Assembly (NCBI RefSeq): GCF_963576675.1
Contig: NC_088912.1
Location: 58,412,895 to 58,476,894, forward strand
DNA length: 64,000 nt
Origin: Euphorbia lathyris
Lineage: Eukaryota > Streptophyta > Magnoliopsida > Malpighiales > Euphorbiaceae
Direction of reading: 5' to 3'
A program made the translations under genes and the position numbers. Shown here piece after piece: positions 34,557 to 47,248 of this stretch. Under the pieces are notes generated by a model. It ran no database searches. It was given only the letters and a program-made list of their open reading frames with translations, and was not told the DNA's origin. Position 1 is the first letter of the stretch, and every line of letters begins with the position of its first letter.

Positions 34557-36343
34557 CTATTCATCTTTAGGTACCCAATTCTTTTTGGGTCCTCGTTGGT
34601 TAGCATAAACAGGTGCAATATCATGTTTTAGTTTGTGACGACATATATTTATTGTGTGGCCTTGTTTACCACAGAAGTCACAATGACTTACCCTTTTAGG
34701 GTGACTTTGTTTTTGGTCAGCACCGTTGTGCTGAGCATGCCAACATACCTTGGTGGTATGACCTTTCTTTCCGCAGAAGTCACATTGGACAATCCGCTTA
34801 TTATACCAACACACATCTATTGTGTGTCCCCTTTTCCCATAATAGTCACATTGAGTGAACTGTCTACGCTGACCTATACCTGAGTACTCAGTGTGGGGTT
34901 TATTTTTAGTTGAACCTTTCGTTTGGTTCTGTAGGGTTGTGACGTCCTTTCTCAGTTTCTTTGAATCTGATTGGACTTCCGAGACAAACTTGTGCATGAT
35001 TTCCATGTTGTCATGCAAAGTTGAGCTGTCTTGGAGAAGATATCGGAGGTCACTCAGTTTGACCTCTTCAATCTCGTCACACCGCCTGCTGAGTGCTTTT
35101 ATTTTCTTGTTACAAATTTTAGTTAGTGTATATAGATCACTCAAGGCGTTGACCATTTCATTTCTAAGCAAGAGTAAAGTTGTTACCTCATTGGAGTGTT
35201 CCTCTTGTTCAGATTCTTCTGAGAGGTCAGCTTGCTCAGATCGAGTGTGGTCAGCAGCATCATCCGCCATGAAGCATATATTTGCTGTTTCATTTGCATC
35301 AGCTTCAAATGAGGTTGACTCATCACTGTCACTCCATGTAGCGACCATAGCCTTTTTGCTTCCCTTCTTTTCTTTCTTCAGATTAGGGCAGCTTGACTTA
35401 ATGTGCCCAGTTTGATGGCACTCAAAGCACGTGACAGTTTGGAGCTGTCCTTTTTGTATTTGTCACTAGACTCAGCTTTGTACTTATCGCCTCTTCTGAA
35501 TGACCTCTTGCTGTTCCTTTCATTCTTTCTGAACAGTTTCTTCATATTCCTTATGAACATGGCCATTTCCTCATCGTCTGATGAGTCAGCTTCGGTTGAG
35601 TCAGCTTTCATGACAAGTGATTTTTGTTTCTTGTCCTCTGACTTCTCTTTTGCTTCGAAGTTTTTCATAGAGATCTCATGAGTCGGCAGAGATTCGATCA
35701 GCTCGTCATATTTGTACGTGGTCAAGTCCTGAGCTTCTTCTACAGCTGTCTTCTTAGCTTGCCAGCTTTTGGGAAGACTTCTCAATATTTTCTTCACCTG
35801 TTCCTCTTCGGTGAAGTTCTTTCTGAGCCTCTTGAGCTCATTTATAATATTGGTGAACCTTGAGTTCATCTCCAAGATGTCTTCATTTTCATTCATCTCG
35901 AACAGCTCGTATAGTCTCATGTGCTGGTTCACCTTAGATTCCTTGACCTTACTCGTGCCTTCATAGGTCACCTCCAGCTTTTTCCATATCTCATGTGCTG
36001 ACTCGCAACCTGAAATCTTATTGTACTCTGCAGCATCTAGAGCACAGTGAAGCATATTGATAGCCGAAACGTTATTTTGTAATTTCTTAAAGTCATTTTC
36101 TGACCACTCATTTTCACTCTTAACAACTTTCTCATTGTTAACAGTTTTATAAGGCACATATGGGCCTTGAACTATTGCAAGCCATGCACTCATGTTTGTG
36201 GCTTGAATAAAGTTCTTCATCCTATTCTTCCAGAATGTATAATTAGATCCAAAGAATAGGGGAGGCCGACTAATTGATAATCCCTCAGGGAGTATCTGTG
36301 TTGTTTGGTTCCCTGGAAGGAAACGAGTGCTGTTCTCAGCCAT
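34557..36343 (-). pseudogene. Copia B gag, one frameshift
   Basis: It starts MAENSTRFLPGNQTT at 36343. The frame is open to the first CCHC knuckle, where a 1-bp loss (about 35440) shifts it. It resumes at 35348 with the acidic/coiled region and three more knuckles: CDYYGKRGHTIDVC (second Cys changed to Tyr), CDFCGKKGHTTKVC and CDFCGKQGHTINIC. It ends NWVPKDE and TAG at 34557..34559, in frame with the protease frame that follows. Gag of this type packages element RNA in cytoplasmic particles. Confidence 0.85.
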
Positions 36344-36393
36344 TTATCGGGATCAGCTCAAGATAGTTATATCTTTGAGTAGTGAGCTTTATG

Positions 36394-36405
36394 GCTCTGA
36401 TACCA
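36394..36405 (-). promoter_or_regulatory. Primer-binding site of B (initiator Met tRNA)
   Basis: On the minus strand TGGTATCAGAGC is a perfect 12-base match to the initiator-Met tRNA complement, two bases from the end of the 5' LTR. Confidence 0.9.
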
Positions 36406-36407
36406 CT

Positions 36408-37883
36408 TGTTGGTCCCGTGTAATTAGTTCCAAGGGGGGTTAGGAACTAATGTAACTTTTTCGTTTTAATTATGCTGACTTTAAATAATTCTTTGAGTTT
36501 CACAACTCAGTTTTGGTCAGCACGACCGAGTGAGGCGTAAGACAGCTTTAGTCAAATACTGACTCGAGCTGTTTTACTTGCAAGTTGGGAAATAACACTT
36601 TTATGGTCAGCTTCCAACTCAACACTCTGATTTACTCAGTGTCAGCTTAAACAATTTATATACTAAGTAAATATAGCAAGCAACACATACAGATATATAT
36701 TGAGATAGAGTTAGAAATTACTCAGCATGACTTATCCTGGCTCGGCCTCTCCGCCTACGTCCAGTCCCTAGAATCCCTTCGGGCTTTTCAATCCAATACT
36801 GAGCTCTTTAAAGGTAGAGCACAAACCGTTTACAAGGCAGTTGAATATGCAAGAGTACTGTCCTCTATTCGTCTACTCAACTCCTACTAAGTGCTATAAC
36901 CAAACACCTAGATTTCTCTACCGCTGAGTACTTAAAACCGAGTAATCAGCATAACTCTCTCAATTTTACAATTGATACAACTTTGTTCTTTTTCAGACAA
37001 AGAACACTTTAGATGATTACAAAATCAATCTAGCTTTTACACAGATATAGAAATTTGGTGTAAGATCTTTTTCTTGTTTTGAAGTGCTTTGTATGTATGC
37101 TCTTTTTCTCTTATAGTTTCGGCAAGGATCCAAGAAGTGTACTTGTCCTTTTATAGTTGTAATCTGAAGCAGAAATGATTTGAATTTGTCCGTTGGATTC
37201 AAACGGCTTTTTCTTGCGACATGTTCTGGTCAGCTTCAGATTTGCAGGCCAATCCTGTCGTCTGAATTCGGCAGGTGCCAGGCTTGTCTTCTTCTCGCAG
37301 GTTTGTCTTGTAATGTAGGTTTCGTCATTTAGCCAGCGGACATTTGACCCATGCATCTCAAAATTAAACCTTTGCGTAATTCCAAGGTTTCTATTATTTG
37401 TGCAGACAGTTGTCGGATCTTGTCTTTTAGCAAACGGATCATTGGTGCTGTCTTGAAATCATTTAACATGACTTTGATAATCGTTGTCTTTGATTGTTGC
37501 CAATTCCGATACTAAGTTGCCTTTCACTCAGCTTCCACGGCCAGCTTCGTTCTGCAAGATATAGTTCCAAAGAAGACTTTTCTTCTTTTATGCTGAGTTG
37601 CTTTTCACTCAGCTTCTGCGGTCAGCTTCGTTCTGTAAGCTTTGGTCCTGAAGAAGACTTTCCTTCTTTCGTACTGAGTCATTCTTTACTCAACCCGTGC
37701 TATGTTATCATGCTGACTACATTCTATCTTAATTTGATTCCTGTTCTTAAATATTTTTATACTTAACATTGAACGAACGCATTAGTACAATTAAATCAAA
37801 GCACTTAAGTTTAATTGTCTTAATCATGGATTAACTTAAATAATTTTGTCAAATCAAAATCATGTTGGAAAGGTGTTTCAACA
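36408..37883 (-). repeat. 5' LTR of B (intact; preserves the empty CACTA site)
   Basis: 1476 bp, TG...CA on the minus strand (TGTTGAAACACCTTTCC ... CACGGGACCAACA). A TATAAAA box lies at 37149..37155 on the minus strand. At 37796..37812 it carries the undisturbed AAAGCACTTAAGTTT that in the 3' LTR is split by the CACTA element. Confidence 0.9.
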
Positions 37884-40663
37884 AATGACTGGACCGAGCT
37901 CTTCTCTCTCCCTGTAACCACTTACCACAGTTGGTGAGGGAATTCTACACGAATCTCAGAGTTGCTGATGATAATGATGACTACATGATCACGAAGGTCA
38001 AGAACAAGGATATCATCATCACCCCATCTTATCTCGCTAAACTGTTAAAGCTGAAGGAAAAAGGATCTGAACTCAGGTGCACGAATGACTACTTGCGAGT
38101 TAATTACGTTGTTGAGTTCTGTAAACCCAAGAACCATAAAGGAGAAATCGCCAGCACCTGCATGGGTCAGCCTAAAAAACAAGCCCACTATATCCTGACC
38201 AACTTCTTGTTCCCCAAGGTAAATTCCTCCTCCTCAGCGTCGAACTTTGAGTAGTGCTTTATCTGGCACATGCTGAACTACAAGCTGCTCAACATGCCCG
38301 TATTTCTCATCAGAGCATTTCAAAGAAGCACCAGGATCCTCAGGATGGGTTCTCTCATCACCAAAATACTTCAGGATCACCAGGTCATCTTAGTAGAGGA
38401 AATTGAGATTGAGGGCACTGAGATCACCTCAGCAGTACTGTTCGGCTTAGCTCATAGCCAACCCAACAAACCCAAGAAAGGAAAGGGGGCTATTGAACCC
38501 GCTGAGGAAGATATGAAAGGGGATAATATGGTTGAAGGAGCACAGGATGAGCGCACTAGGCAGGACAGAAAGAGGAAAGCTGACCAATCCTCAACCAAAG
38601 ACATTAACACAACTCCGAAAAAGCTTAGGATAGTATCCAGTACAAAGAAAGCTGCTCTTGCTGAGCAAGGTTAAGGGGAACCTAAGTCAGCTGAGAAACA
38701 GAAAAGGCAAGTTGAGCCTGAGGAAGAAAGTGAGGAAACACCTGATCAGCCTTTGAAGAGGAAGAAAACCTGTGGGTTGAAGCCGATCGATGCTAACCCA
38801 CTTGACTTTGTGATTACAAAGGAATCACATTTCATGCAAAGTCAGGAAATTGATCTGGAGAAGACTCCTTGTGATCAGGAGGAAGAACATGGTGATACTG
38901 AGGGTCAGCCTCAAGCTGACAAGATGGGTTCTGCTGAGCCAAGTAACACAGGTGTTGCTGAGCACCAAGATGAGTCACCAGTGAAGGACAAGGTTGTGGA
39001 AGGCCTTGATGCTAACCTTGGACTCAACTCTTCCTCTGAGTCCCTTGACTCTATTGCTGCTAATCCTTCTCCTAAAACCCACACTCAAAAGGACAGCACA
39101 GAAAAGCGGTTCAAATGCAAGGCGCTGAAACCCAAAGTCATAGACTTATTGGATGAATCTCCACTGAGGGCCCCTATCACTGATCTCACTAGGCTTCAAT
39201 TCCAGTTCTTCACAGACATCATTGAACCCACTCCCGACCAAGTGAAGGAAAAATAAGCCTCTGTTTCTCAAGCTGAGGAACAAGCCGACCCAAAAGCTAC
39301 TAAGGGTCCAATCTCTGCCGACACTTCTTCTCATCCTTCCACTGAGCAAGTGCGAGAAGTCCATGCTGCTCAACCCAATGAGTTAGCCAAGGAAAATCCT
39401 CCTGCTAAAGCCAGCTCTGAGTTGCCTCAACCACAAAACTCTACTCAGCCTCAGACTGACACTGAGCAGGTTAAGAACTCTACTGATCAAACTCTTCCTA
39501 CTCCTACCAAGCAGACAGAAAACCAGTCAACACCTGCTGCTGACTAAGCTGGCACCTCCGCTTCCGGGCAGCACCAAACACCTCCTCCATCCGGTGCTGA
39601 CAACATCATGGCCCCTGAGCATAACACTGATGAATCCTACACTTATCTGAATGCTTCTGAGTCTGGAAGGAAAATCATTGACTGAGCTCAACCTGTACTT
39701 CAAGATATTCATCAGTATCACGCCGATGCTGTTGGGTCTATTCCTGCTGAGCCAACCCAATTATCCTCTGTCACTCAACTACTGTCCGAACTTAAGGGTC
39801 TCAAAGAACTGATGAGTGTCATGACATCTTTCGTCTCTCAACAGCCCAAGCAAGAGTGCATAGTGAAGCTGGCTGAACTCCAGCTGATGATGGTGAATCA
39901 CATGAACTCCATCCAAGGTCAACTTAATGCCTTATCAGCTGCGAACTCAACATCTGCAACCTCTGCTAAGGTCAATCACCTTTTCTCCCAGCTATCATCT
40001 GAGCTGACCGGAGCTCGTGACCTTATCTCCTCCTCTTCTCAATGCTCCATAGAACAGATTGGTGAAGCCATTCACCTACTCAACCCGAGCAAAGAGGAAA
40101 TGGACACTGACCATGTCAAGACTAATGAGATTCTGCAATGCACTCAATCCACACTTGCGCATGTCTGGCACATGAATGTTCAACGTCAGTCATATGATAC
40201 TGTGCTGCTCAGGATGTACTATCAATCCTATGCACGGATGACTGAATCAATCACTTGGATCTGGAAATCTCTCGAGTATTTACTCAGTATGCTCAATGCC
40301 AACATAAAAATCCCCGCCTCAAGTATGGCCGATAGCGTGCAGGTCTTTAAGGGTCTAAGGGAGAGTACGAGTCAAATGCAACAGTACTCCTCAATACTGA
40401 CTCGTGCTATTCATCAAGGGACTTTCTATGCACCTCCTCCTCCATCTCATGATGCTGGAAAAACGGGGGAGAGAGATCAAACGAAGCAAGCTGCTGGAAC
40501 TCAGCACAAAACGGGGGAGAAAGGTAAAGCCAAAATGCCAGCTGCCGGAACTCAGCAGAAGCCTGGTTCAACTTCTGCTATCCCGAGCACCCACACTCAG
40601 CAACACCGAACTGCCCAAACCAAACCCAAGTCAAATCAAGTTCAAGCCAATATTAAGAAATAG
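37884..40663 (+). pseudogene. Copia A ORF2, 3' fragment
   Basis: It continues ORF2 after element B: NDWTELFSLP (37885..), a 1-bp frameshift near 37920, then VREFYTNLRVADD, YLAKLLKLKEKG, ASTCMGQPKKQAHYILTNF, a charged linker, the LTQLLSELKGLKEL / LAELQLMMVNHM helical region and a Lys/Gln-rich tail to TAG at 40661..40663. Stops interrupt the frame near 38252, 38672, 39254, 39545 and 39682. It aligns end to end with ORF2 of B and C. Confidence 0.8.
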
Positions 40664-41199
40664 AACTAGCAATAGTCTATAGTCCTTGCTTGTAACTTAT
40701 ATTTTCTGACATGTTCATGTTAAGCTGAGTAATATTATATATAAGCATCTCTTATCCAAACTGTCTTTATATATGCGATGCTTACTTGCTGTGTTTTTAT
40801 GCTGATCTGTCTCATTCAACTATCCATTGAACAACAATCAAACAAAGCTTGTGAACCCAAAAATTAAACAAGTTAATATACTCAGCACACTTCCAACTCT
40901 GATACCTATATTTGAAACTGAGTAATGACTAAATATTCCAAGCACTGACCTATTTCTGTAAACTGCCTTAGGCTCATCTGAATTAGATCTTGGAAGGTTT
41001 AGAATTGAACTAAGTCAGTAAAAGCATGCATTAGTTTCACTCGATTAGATCTTAGAAGGTTTAGAGTTAAATTAAGTCAATAGATGCAACCCTTACGGGG
41101 GAGTAATTTCAGAAGAATAAGAAAGGTTAACTATCATGGGGAATCTCAACGCTGAGTTCCATAATTAAATACTTTTGCCAACATCAAAATGGGGGAGTT
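40664..41199 (+). other. ORF2-LTR spacer and polypurine tract of A
   Basis: Non-coding. It contains two GATCTT(A/G)GAAGGTTTAGA stretches (near 40987 and 41046) that also occur, inverted, downstream of ORF2 in B (27510..27600). The purine tract AAAATGGGGGAGTT at 41186..41199 abuts the 3' LTR. Confidence 0.7.
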
Positions 41200-42658
41200 T
41201 GTTGAAACACCTTTCCACATGATTTTGATTTGACAAAATTGTTTAAGTTAATCCCATGATTAAGAAAATTAAATTTAAGTGCTTTGATTTAATTGTACTA
41301 ATGAGTTTGTTCAATGTTGAGTAAGTTTACTAACGAGAACAGGAACTAAGTTTTCAATAAGAAAGACAGAACGAAGTCAACATGAGCAAAGACACACAGC
41401 AGAAGCTGAGTAGAATGTAACACAACCCTGTTAAAAGAAAAGTCTTCTTCAGAATAACGCTTGAAGGCGAAGTCGACTGAAGAAGCTGAGTAGAATGTAA
41501 CTCAGCATAGATAAAGAAATAGATTGAAGGCAAAGCCGATCAAATCAAGCTGAGTAGTCGTCAGGACAGCGCCAATGATCCGTTGACTAGAAGACAAAGT
41601 CCGACACAGGTCTGCAAAAATTCAGAAGCCTCGAAAATCCTCCTAGAGACCTTTTCGAGACGCATGGATCAACTGGCATTTGGCAAGAAGACAAAATTAG
41701 CGCTAGAAGACGAACCTGGCGGAAGAAGACAAAACTGGCAAGCCTGATGCCTGCTAAAATCAGATGACAGGATTGGCCTGCGATTCTGGAAGCTGACCAA
41801 TGAATGACGATCGAAGACCGTTACTCCCAACGGATATGTCGGAATTCAAATGATTTGAAGCTTCAGAATTCACTATAAAAGGACAAGTTCATCACTTAGA
41901 TCCTTACGACACATACAAGCCAAAACAGACAGAAAAGCAAATATTCACAAGAGTGAAAATCCAAAATAGAAGCTGTCTGAAAACAAAGCAAGTTCTTACA
42001 CCCAATTTCCAATCACTGTGTAGAAGTCTAGAGTGAATTTGTATTCATCTAAAGTGTTCTTCATTTAGAGAGAACAATCATGTATCAATTGTAAAGGTTA
42101 GAAGAGTGAAGCTGAGTACTCGGTTTTAGTACTCAGCGGTAGAGAAAATTTGAGTGTTCGATTATAGCGCTCAGTAGGATTGAGTAGACGAATAGAGGAC
42201 GGTACTCTTGCATACTCAATTGCTTTGTAAACGGTTTGTGCTCTACCTTTAAAGAGCTCAGTAGTGGATTGAAAAAGCCCGGATGGATTCTGGGGACTAG
42301 ACGTAGGCGGTGAGGCCGAACCAGGATAAGACTGCTGAGTAATCTCTAACCCTTTCTCTTGATATATATGTATGTGTTGCTTGCCTAAATTACTCAGTAT
42401 ATAATTTGTATAAGCCGACGCTAAGTAATCAGAGTGCTGAGTTGGAAGCTGACCTAAAGTGTTTTTCTCCCAACTCACAATTGAAACAGCTCTAGTCAGT
42501 GTCTGATTAAAGCTGTCTCACACTTCACTCAGCCTTGCTGACCTAAAGCTGAGTTAAATTATCAAACATTTAATTAAGTCAGCATTATTAAGCGAAAAAG
42601 TTATATTAGTTCCTAACCCCCCTTGGAACTAATCATATTAAGTTACACGAGACCAGCA
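41200..42658 (+). repeat. 3' LTR of A
   Basis: 1459 bp, starting TGTTGAAACACC and ending GAGACCAGCA (two changes from GGGACCAACA). A TATAAAA box lies at 41874..41880. The CATAA duplication follows at 42659..42663. Confidence 0.9.
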
Positions 42659-42706
42659 CATAACACATTAAAATCTTTCAAAAAAGTCAAATTGTTGTCC
42701 CACGAT

Positions 42707-43200
42707 TAGACTTGGGCATGGGCCGACGAGCCCGTCCGTCCAGGCCAAGACCCATTTAGTCAGGCTTGGACATATAAAAAAATTGCTGTTAGGCCCGGTC
42801 CGAGCCCAAGCCCGTATAAGCCCGCCAGAAACTGGGGGGGCTTGGGCTATATGAATTTTCCATCGGTCTGGCCCGACCCGACCCAACCCGATATAATATA
42901 TATTATAATTTATAAATATAAATTAACTATATTTTTTATGAGATGATATTATTAGAATTTTTCCAAACTTATTAAGTATTCTGTTGTGTGTACTATTTTT
43001 TTATTAAGAAAAATTAGTGTGACATTTTAATTGTATTTTTTTAATATACAGATGGACTTGGACGGACGGGCTTGAGATTCATATTTTAGGTCCGAGCCGA
43101 GCTCGACTCAATTTATTGCGGACTGGGCTGGGTTTGGGCTCGTCAGCTTTTATTAAAAGCCCGATAGGCCTAGCCCGAGCCCAGCCCATGCCCATGTCTA
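42707..43200. mobile_element. hAT-like MITE (494 bp)
   Basis: It starts TAGACTTGGGCATGGGCC and ends with the inverted GGGCTGGGCTCG..GCCCATGCCCATGTCTA pattern. Both arms are rich in GCCCGA/TCGGGC words and enclose an AT-rich middle. Flanks are CCCACGAT (42699..42706) and CCTGCGAT (43201..43208), an 8-bp duplication with two mismatches, which fits hAT-type transposition. No ORF. Confidence 0.7.
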
Positions 43201-43208
43201 CCTGCGAT

Positions 43209-45838
43209 CTATAATTATTTTCAAGGTTTTTAAAGGCCATACGCACATTTTAGGTCTTATGAGTGCTCTAGAAAGACAAGCTAAAGTCTTTAATAGAAGG
43301 CGGCTCACCTCCACACTCAAGTAGATGATTTCTATATGAAATCAAGTTCATTATAAACGAACTACCAATATTATGGCTATGGATAAGCATGCACTACCAT
43401 ATATTATAGGAATAAGAAATATAGTGGTCAAAGAGGAGAATATGGTTTCGTTTGACCAAATAATAGGATCCACCATATTACCTCAATCAATGACTTTTAA
43501 TTTTATTCCCCTCGACGTTTACTGGGTATTTAAAGACTCGATCAGATACAAAAAATAGACGTTATGGGAGACTGATTCAGAAAGCTGTATTTAATTAAAT
43601 AAAAAATAAAACCAAATTTAATAAAATAATAATAAAAATATTATTAATTTTTTCGATAAAAAATTATAGAGTCCACACCACAGCAACCCGGCCCGATTCG
43701 GACGGATGGCGGCAGCGGCGCGTGCACGTGTGGTGGTCAAGCAAGAGGTATGTCCTCACCCTTTCACAAAAGTGGGTACCCCTTGGGACACACCCCAAGT
43801 GTGTGAGGACCTCCTTAATGAGTATCTCCACTAAGTGCTTTGAAAGCAATATGGGACACTTTCCATCCTAAAACACAAAGAGATGGGCTCATTTTCATAA
43901 ATTAAAAATTGAGCCAAGCCCAACAGTTACGATTACTCATGATAAGTGCAACACCAGGTCACCAAATTACCAGGACACTGCCAAATCTAAAAAAATATCT
44001 TCCCATTTTCAATTGCTAAAAGCCTACAGTAAACTTAAATACCTTGATTTGAGGAGTGAAAAAAGAAAGAAAGAGAGAGATAAACAGAGAGAAACAGATT
44101 TGAGGAGAGAGATAAAAAGAGAAAAAAACAAGAGAGAGACAAATTCAAATGAAAGAGAACCTTTTTCTATGTTTAATTAAAAATTGTCAAATAAATAGTC
44201 AAACTTTAAAAAATGGTCAAATTCATATTGACTAGTTAGTGTCCATTAAAACGACTAAATTGTCCAGTCATCCATACTTGGGGCATATTTTTGGGACAAA
44301 TGTAATTCAGGTACCAAAGTGTGAATTATAATTATGGTATAATTCAGGCACCTGTAATTTACTCAAATTATAAATGTATTATATGATAAGTTAAAGTTGT
44401 GGTTGTAAGTGTTAGCAATAATTTGTGAGAATTGTGGTCATTATTATGAAGTGAATATAGGTAATGTCAAGTTGTGGGGTTAGATATTTTCGTGACATTT
44501 GATATGCTAAGTTTGAAGTGCAAGCTTTGTTGAATATAGGTAATGTGAAGGATAACATTTTACTGTTAAGGTTGAAGTGTAAGTTTGGTGTTAAGTGTTA
44601 AATTTAATGCGAAATTATATCGCATGGAATATTGAATTATAGGTCATAAATTTAACATGAAATAAAAAGTACCTATAAGAAGTACACAAAATTATATGAC
44701 CAATAAGAAGTACCTGTAATGAGCAATGAGAAGTACCTACATAACCATATGACCAATAAAACACTTATATATCAGTTCATCCAAAATAAAGTTAAAAAAA
44801 AAAACCAGTTATCCAAATTACAGCCATTTAGATTCTAAACACCAACCATCCAAATCATACAAAATACACCAACTATCCATAAAAAAAATAACCAACTATC
44901 CTGAACATTCACAAAAAAAACTCCTTTACATATTACTTCTTGGATTTTTACTTCCCAATATGTTTCTCCCTCTTACCTTGGAAACCATTCTCTATCACAA
45001 CTTCTTTTTTTTTTTACCTTTCCGCATGAGTCCTCACCCTTCAAATGGAAAATTTGTTGGAGTTAGAGGTTCAAAACCATCTCCAAAAGAACTATCTTTC
45101 TCTTCCTAGTTGGTTCCCTAACAATTACTCGACTTCCAACCCTTGTGCCCTTTTTAGAAGTGATTATGAAGATCACTTCAGGGTTTGCCTCTTCAACTAA
45201 AATTACCATTACATCAACTTCATTCAAATTTGACTGATCAATTGCTTGTTGTTCAGTCTATAACTCCTATTGATTGCAAGTTATATATAAAATGGAGTTA
45301 TATCTTATCTTATATTATTAAATCAATTAACAATTGGCGCTAATTAGTAAATATTATATTTCCTTAACTATTGTCTCTTTGCCTTATTTCATCGTAGAAA
45401 CAATTAGTTAGGTTTTGGTATTGCTGATCATAGCTGACCACACTTGGGTGACTCGGTAGCTCAGTTGGTGCTTGTGCATTACGGGTCTAAGATGCTGCAT
45501 TAGGAACTGCAAATGCATAACCATATTTCATTTAAACAAATAACGAGATTAACTACAAGATTACAACATTAATTCTAATCTTAAACACTATCTAACAAGA
45601 TTAACATTAACTACATCAATATTAACATAGATTAACTAACATTAACTGTAATCATTAATACTTAATCAAACAACAAGCTTAACTAATAAGATTAACTAAC
45701 AATATTAACATTAATTAACTAATAACGTTAACTGTAATTCTCATAACTAAACTAACACTAACTGTAACTGTCATAACTATCACTAACTATAATAACCACC
45801 ACTAATTGCATGTCATAACAACACTGACATAGATTAAA
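43209..45838. other. Unassigned sequence between mobile elements
   Basis: No gene supported. Contents: a GC-rich block at 43665..43740, a purine-rich GAGAGA stretch at 44058..44145, a degenerate GAAGTACCTATAAGAAGT-type repeat at 44660..44760, and a degenerate ATTAACTAAC-type repeat across 45540..45830. The frame 43373..43558 (61 codons) has no recognisable domain. Confidence 0.45.
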
Positions 45839-46234
45839 GGGATAAGTACAAAAAAAAAAAAAATGCCTGTGGTATACAATTTTTACAAACTCGAACTTGT
45901 GGTATTTTTTTTTACAAACAGAGGTCTGTGCTAAACGCCGTTAGCAAAGAACGGATTTTTTCACTCACTCCGTTATTTTTGATGACGTGGCAGTTTGACC
46001 CAAATTTTGACCAGGGGCAAAACAGGGATTAAATTAAAATATTTGATATTTAAAACCACAAAATCAAATCCCCAAAATCGCAATCCCCATTCTTCTCCCC
46101 CTTTCCCTAATTCGATTATCCTCTCCCAAAATTGCAAACCCTAATTCCTTAATTGGATACCCAACGCTCCCCTTTCTGGCACGAATCGGAAATCTCCTTC
46201 CACCGTATTGTAATCCCGAACGCGTTGTGGTAGG

Positions 46235-46591
46235 ATGAGTCGAACATCCTCAAATTCGTGGGTGCAGGGAAGTCAAGAAGAATTAGCAGGATCTCTGAGA
46301 TGCAATTGCGGATTCATTTCACCACTACGAACAGCTAAGACGCTGGGGAACATGGGTAGGCGGTTTTTTGGTTGTGGGCGTTTTAAGGAGGTGAAGGGCT
46401 GCAATTTTTTTGAATGGATAGATGAATTACCATATAGGAGGGGAAAGATGGTGTTATTAGCATTGAAGGAGGAGAGAAAGATATACGAACAAGGTATTTT
46501 CATTGCTCAGAAAAGGATTGAAGAGTTGGAGTTGGAGCTGAGTTTGGCTAAAAAGATGCTGGCAGAAAAAAAACTCACGGTGCAGAGTTAG
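46235..46591 (+). CDS. GRF-type zinc-finger small protein (transposon-associated)
   Basis: An intact 118-codon ORF from ATG 46235. Residues ~24-63 match the GRF zinc-finger pattern: CNCGFISPLRTAKTLGN, GRRFFGCGRFKEVKGCNFFEWID, with the Cys ligands and the G-R-F-type core. The last ~45 residues (EERKIYEQGIFIAQKRIEELELEL) form a likely coiled coil. GRF fingers bind single-stranded nucleic acid in better-known proteins; in plants many copies are short and found in transposons. It lies inside the left half of the Mutator-like element and converges on its transposase, so it is probably a transposon gene rather than a host gene. Confidence 0.7.
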   Translation: MSRTSSNSWVQGSQEELAGSLRCNCGFISPLRTAKTLGNMGRRFFGCGRFKEVKGCNFFEWIDELPYRRGKMVLLALKEERKIYEQGIFIAQKRIEELELELSLAKKMLAEKKLTVQS

Positions 46592-47248
46592 AGGCAAGGA
46601 AGAAGATGGACATGGGACTGCTGTATAGGAAATGTAGTTTGCTTGGTTATTGTCATAATAGGGTTAGAGATGTATTGGTTGGATTTAGGGAATAATGATA
46701 GGAAGTCTTTGGCACCATGAATTGTTCTTGGATTTTTTGGTATGCATTTGGTATTCTGTGATACCAATTGGCATGAAATGGGATTTTGTATGAAATGGTA
46801 TTTTGTGGTATGAATTGGTATTGGTATTTTGTGATATGAATTGCTTAAGTTTCATGTTGTTTTTGATGACACAAAATGGGAATGTTTGCTTAATCTGTTG
46901 GTTAGCATTATGTAAAGGTATTTGGTAAACTGAAGTAGGTTCTATAGGTATGGTTTAGGGTTGATATTGGTGACATGAGTAAGCACAATAATTGTGTATT
47001 TACAATGAAGCTAAAGTTGTACTTGGTGGTCACAAAATTGACATAAAATTGTATTGTAGAAACCTGTAATTGACACAAAATTGACACATAATTGTAAGCA
47101 TTATAGAAACATGTAATTAATACAAAACCTGTAATAGAAGATGCATTACACAATCAGTTAAGTAAACATAGAAGATGCATTACAAAAGCAGTTAAGTAAA
47201 CATCGTTCCAATGTCTTAACTAAACCTGTAATTACATACACAAAAACA

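Larger units (their letters stand above)
21049..37883 (-). mobile_element. Copia element B (Sirevirus-like), nested in A
   Basis: On the minus strand: 5' LTR (36408..37883), primer site (36394..36405), gag (34557..36343), pol (31459..34556), spacer with TATA box, ORF2 (27928..30945), purine tract (27372..27386) and 3' LTR (21049..27371). The 3' LTR is itself split by a CACTA transposon. By eye I count roughly 45-50 substitutions between the two LTRs over ~1476 bp (~3%). No target duplication is visible: the left flank ends AATCG and the right starts AATGA. Confidence 0.9.
16555..42658 (+). mobile_element. Copia element A (Sirevirus-like), carrying nested element B
   Basis: Order on the plus strand: 5' LTR (16555..17213), primer site, gag, RT-RNaseH, extra ORF2 start (20999..21048), then the whole of element B (21049..37883), then the rest of ORF2 (37884..40663), purine tract and 3' LTR (41200..42658). 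CATAA flanks both ends. Without B it is about 9.3 kb. It lacks protease, integrase and the distal Gag knuckles through an internal deletion near 18695, and has several stops, so it is non-autonomous. Confidence 0.9.

Noticed and set aside
43373..43558. 61-codon ORF between the hAT MITE and the Mutator element
   Set aside because: No family resemblance and no neighbouring exon. Length is within chance for AT-rich DNA.
45450..45510. tRNA-like or SINE head (CTCGGTAGCTCAGTTGGTGC resembles an RNA polymerase III A box)
   Set aside because: No B box, no cloverleaf pairing and no poly-A or repeat tail could be made out. It may be chance or an old SINE remnant.
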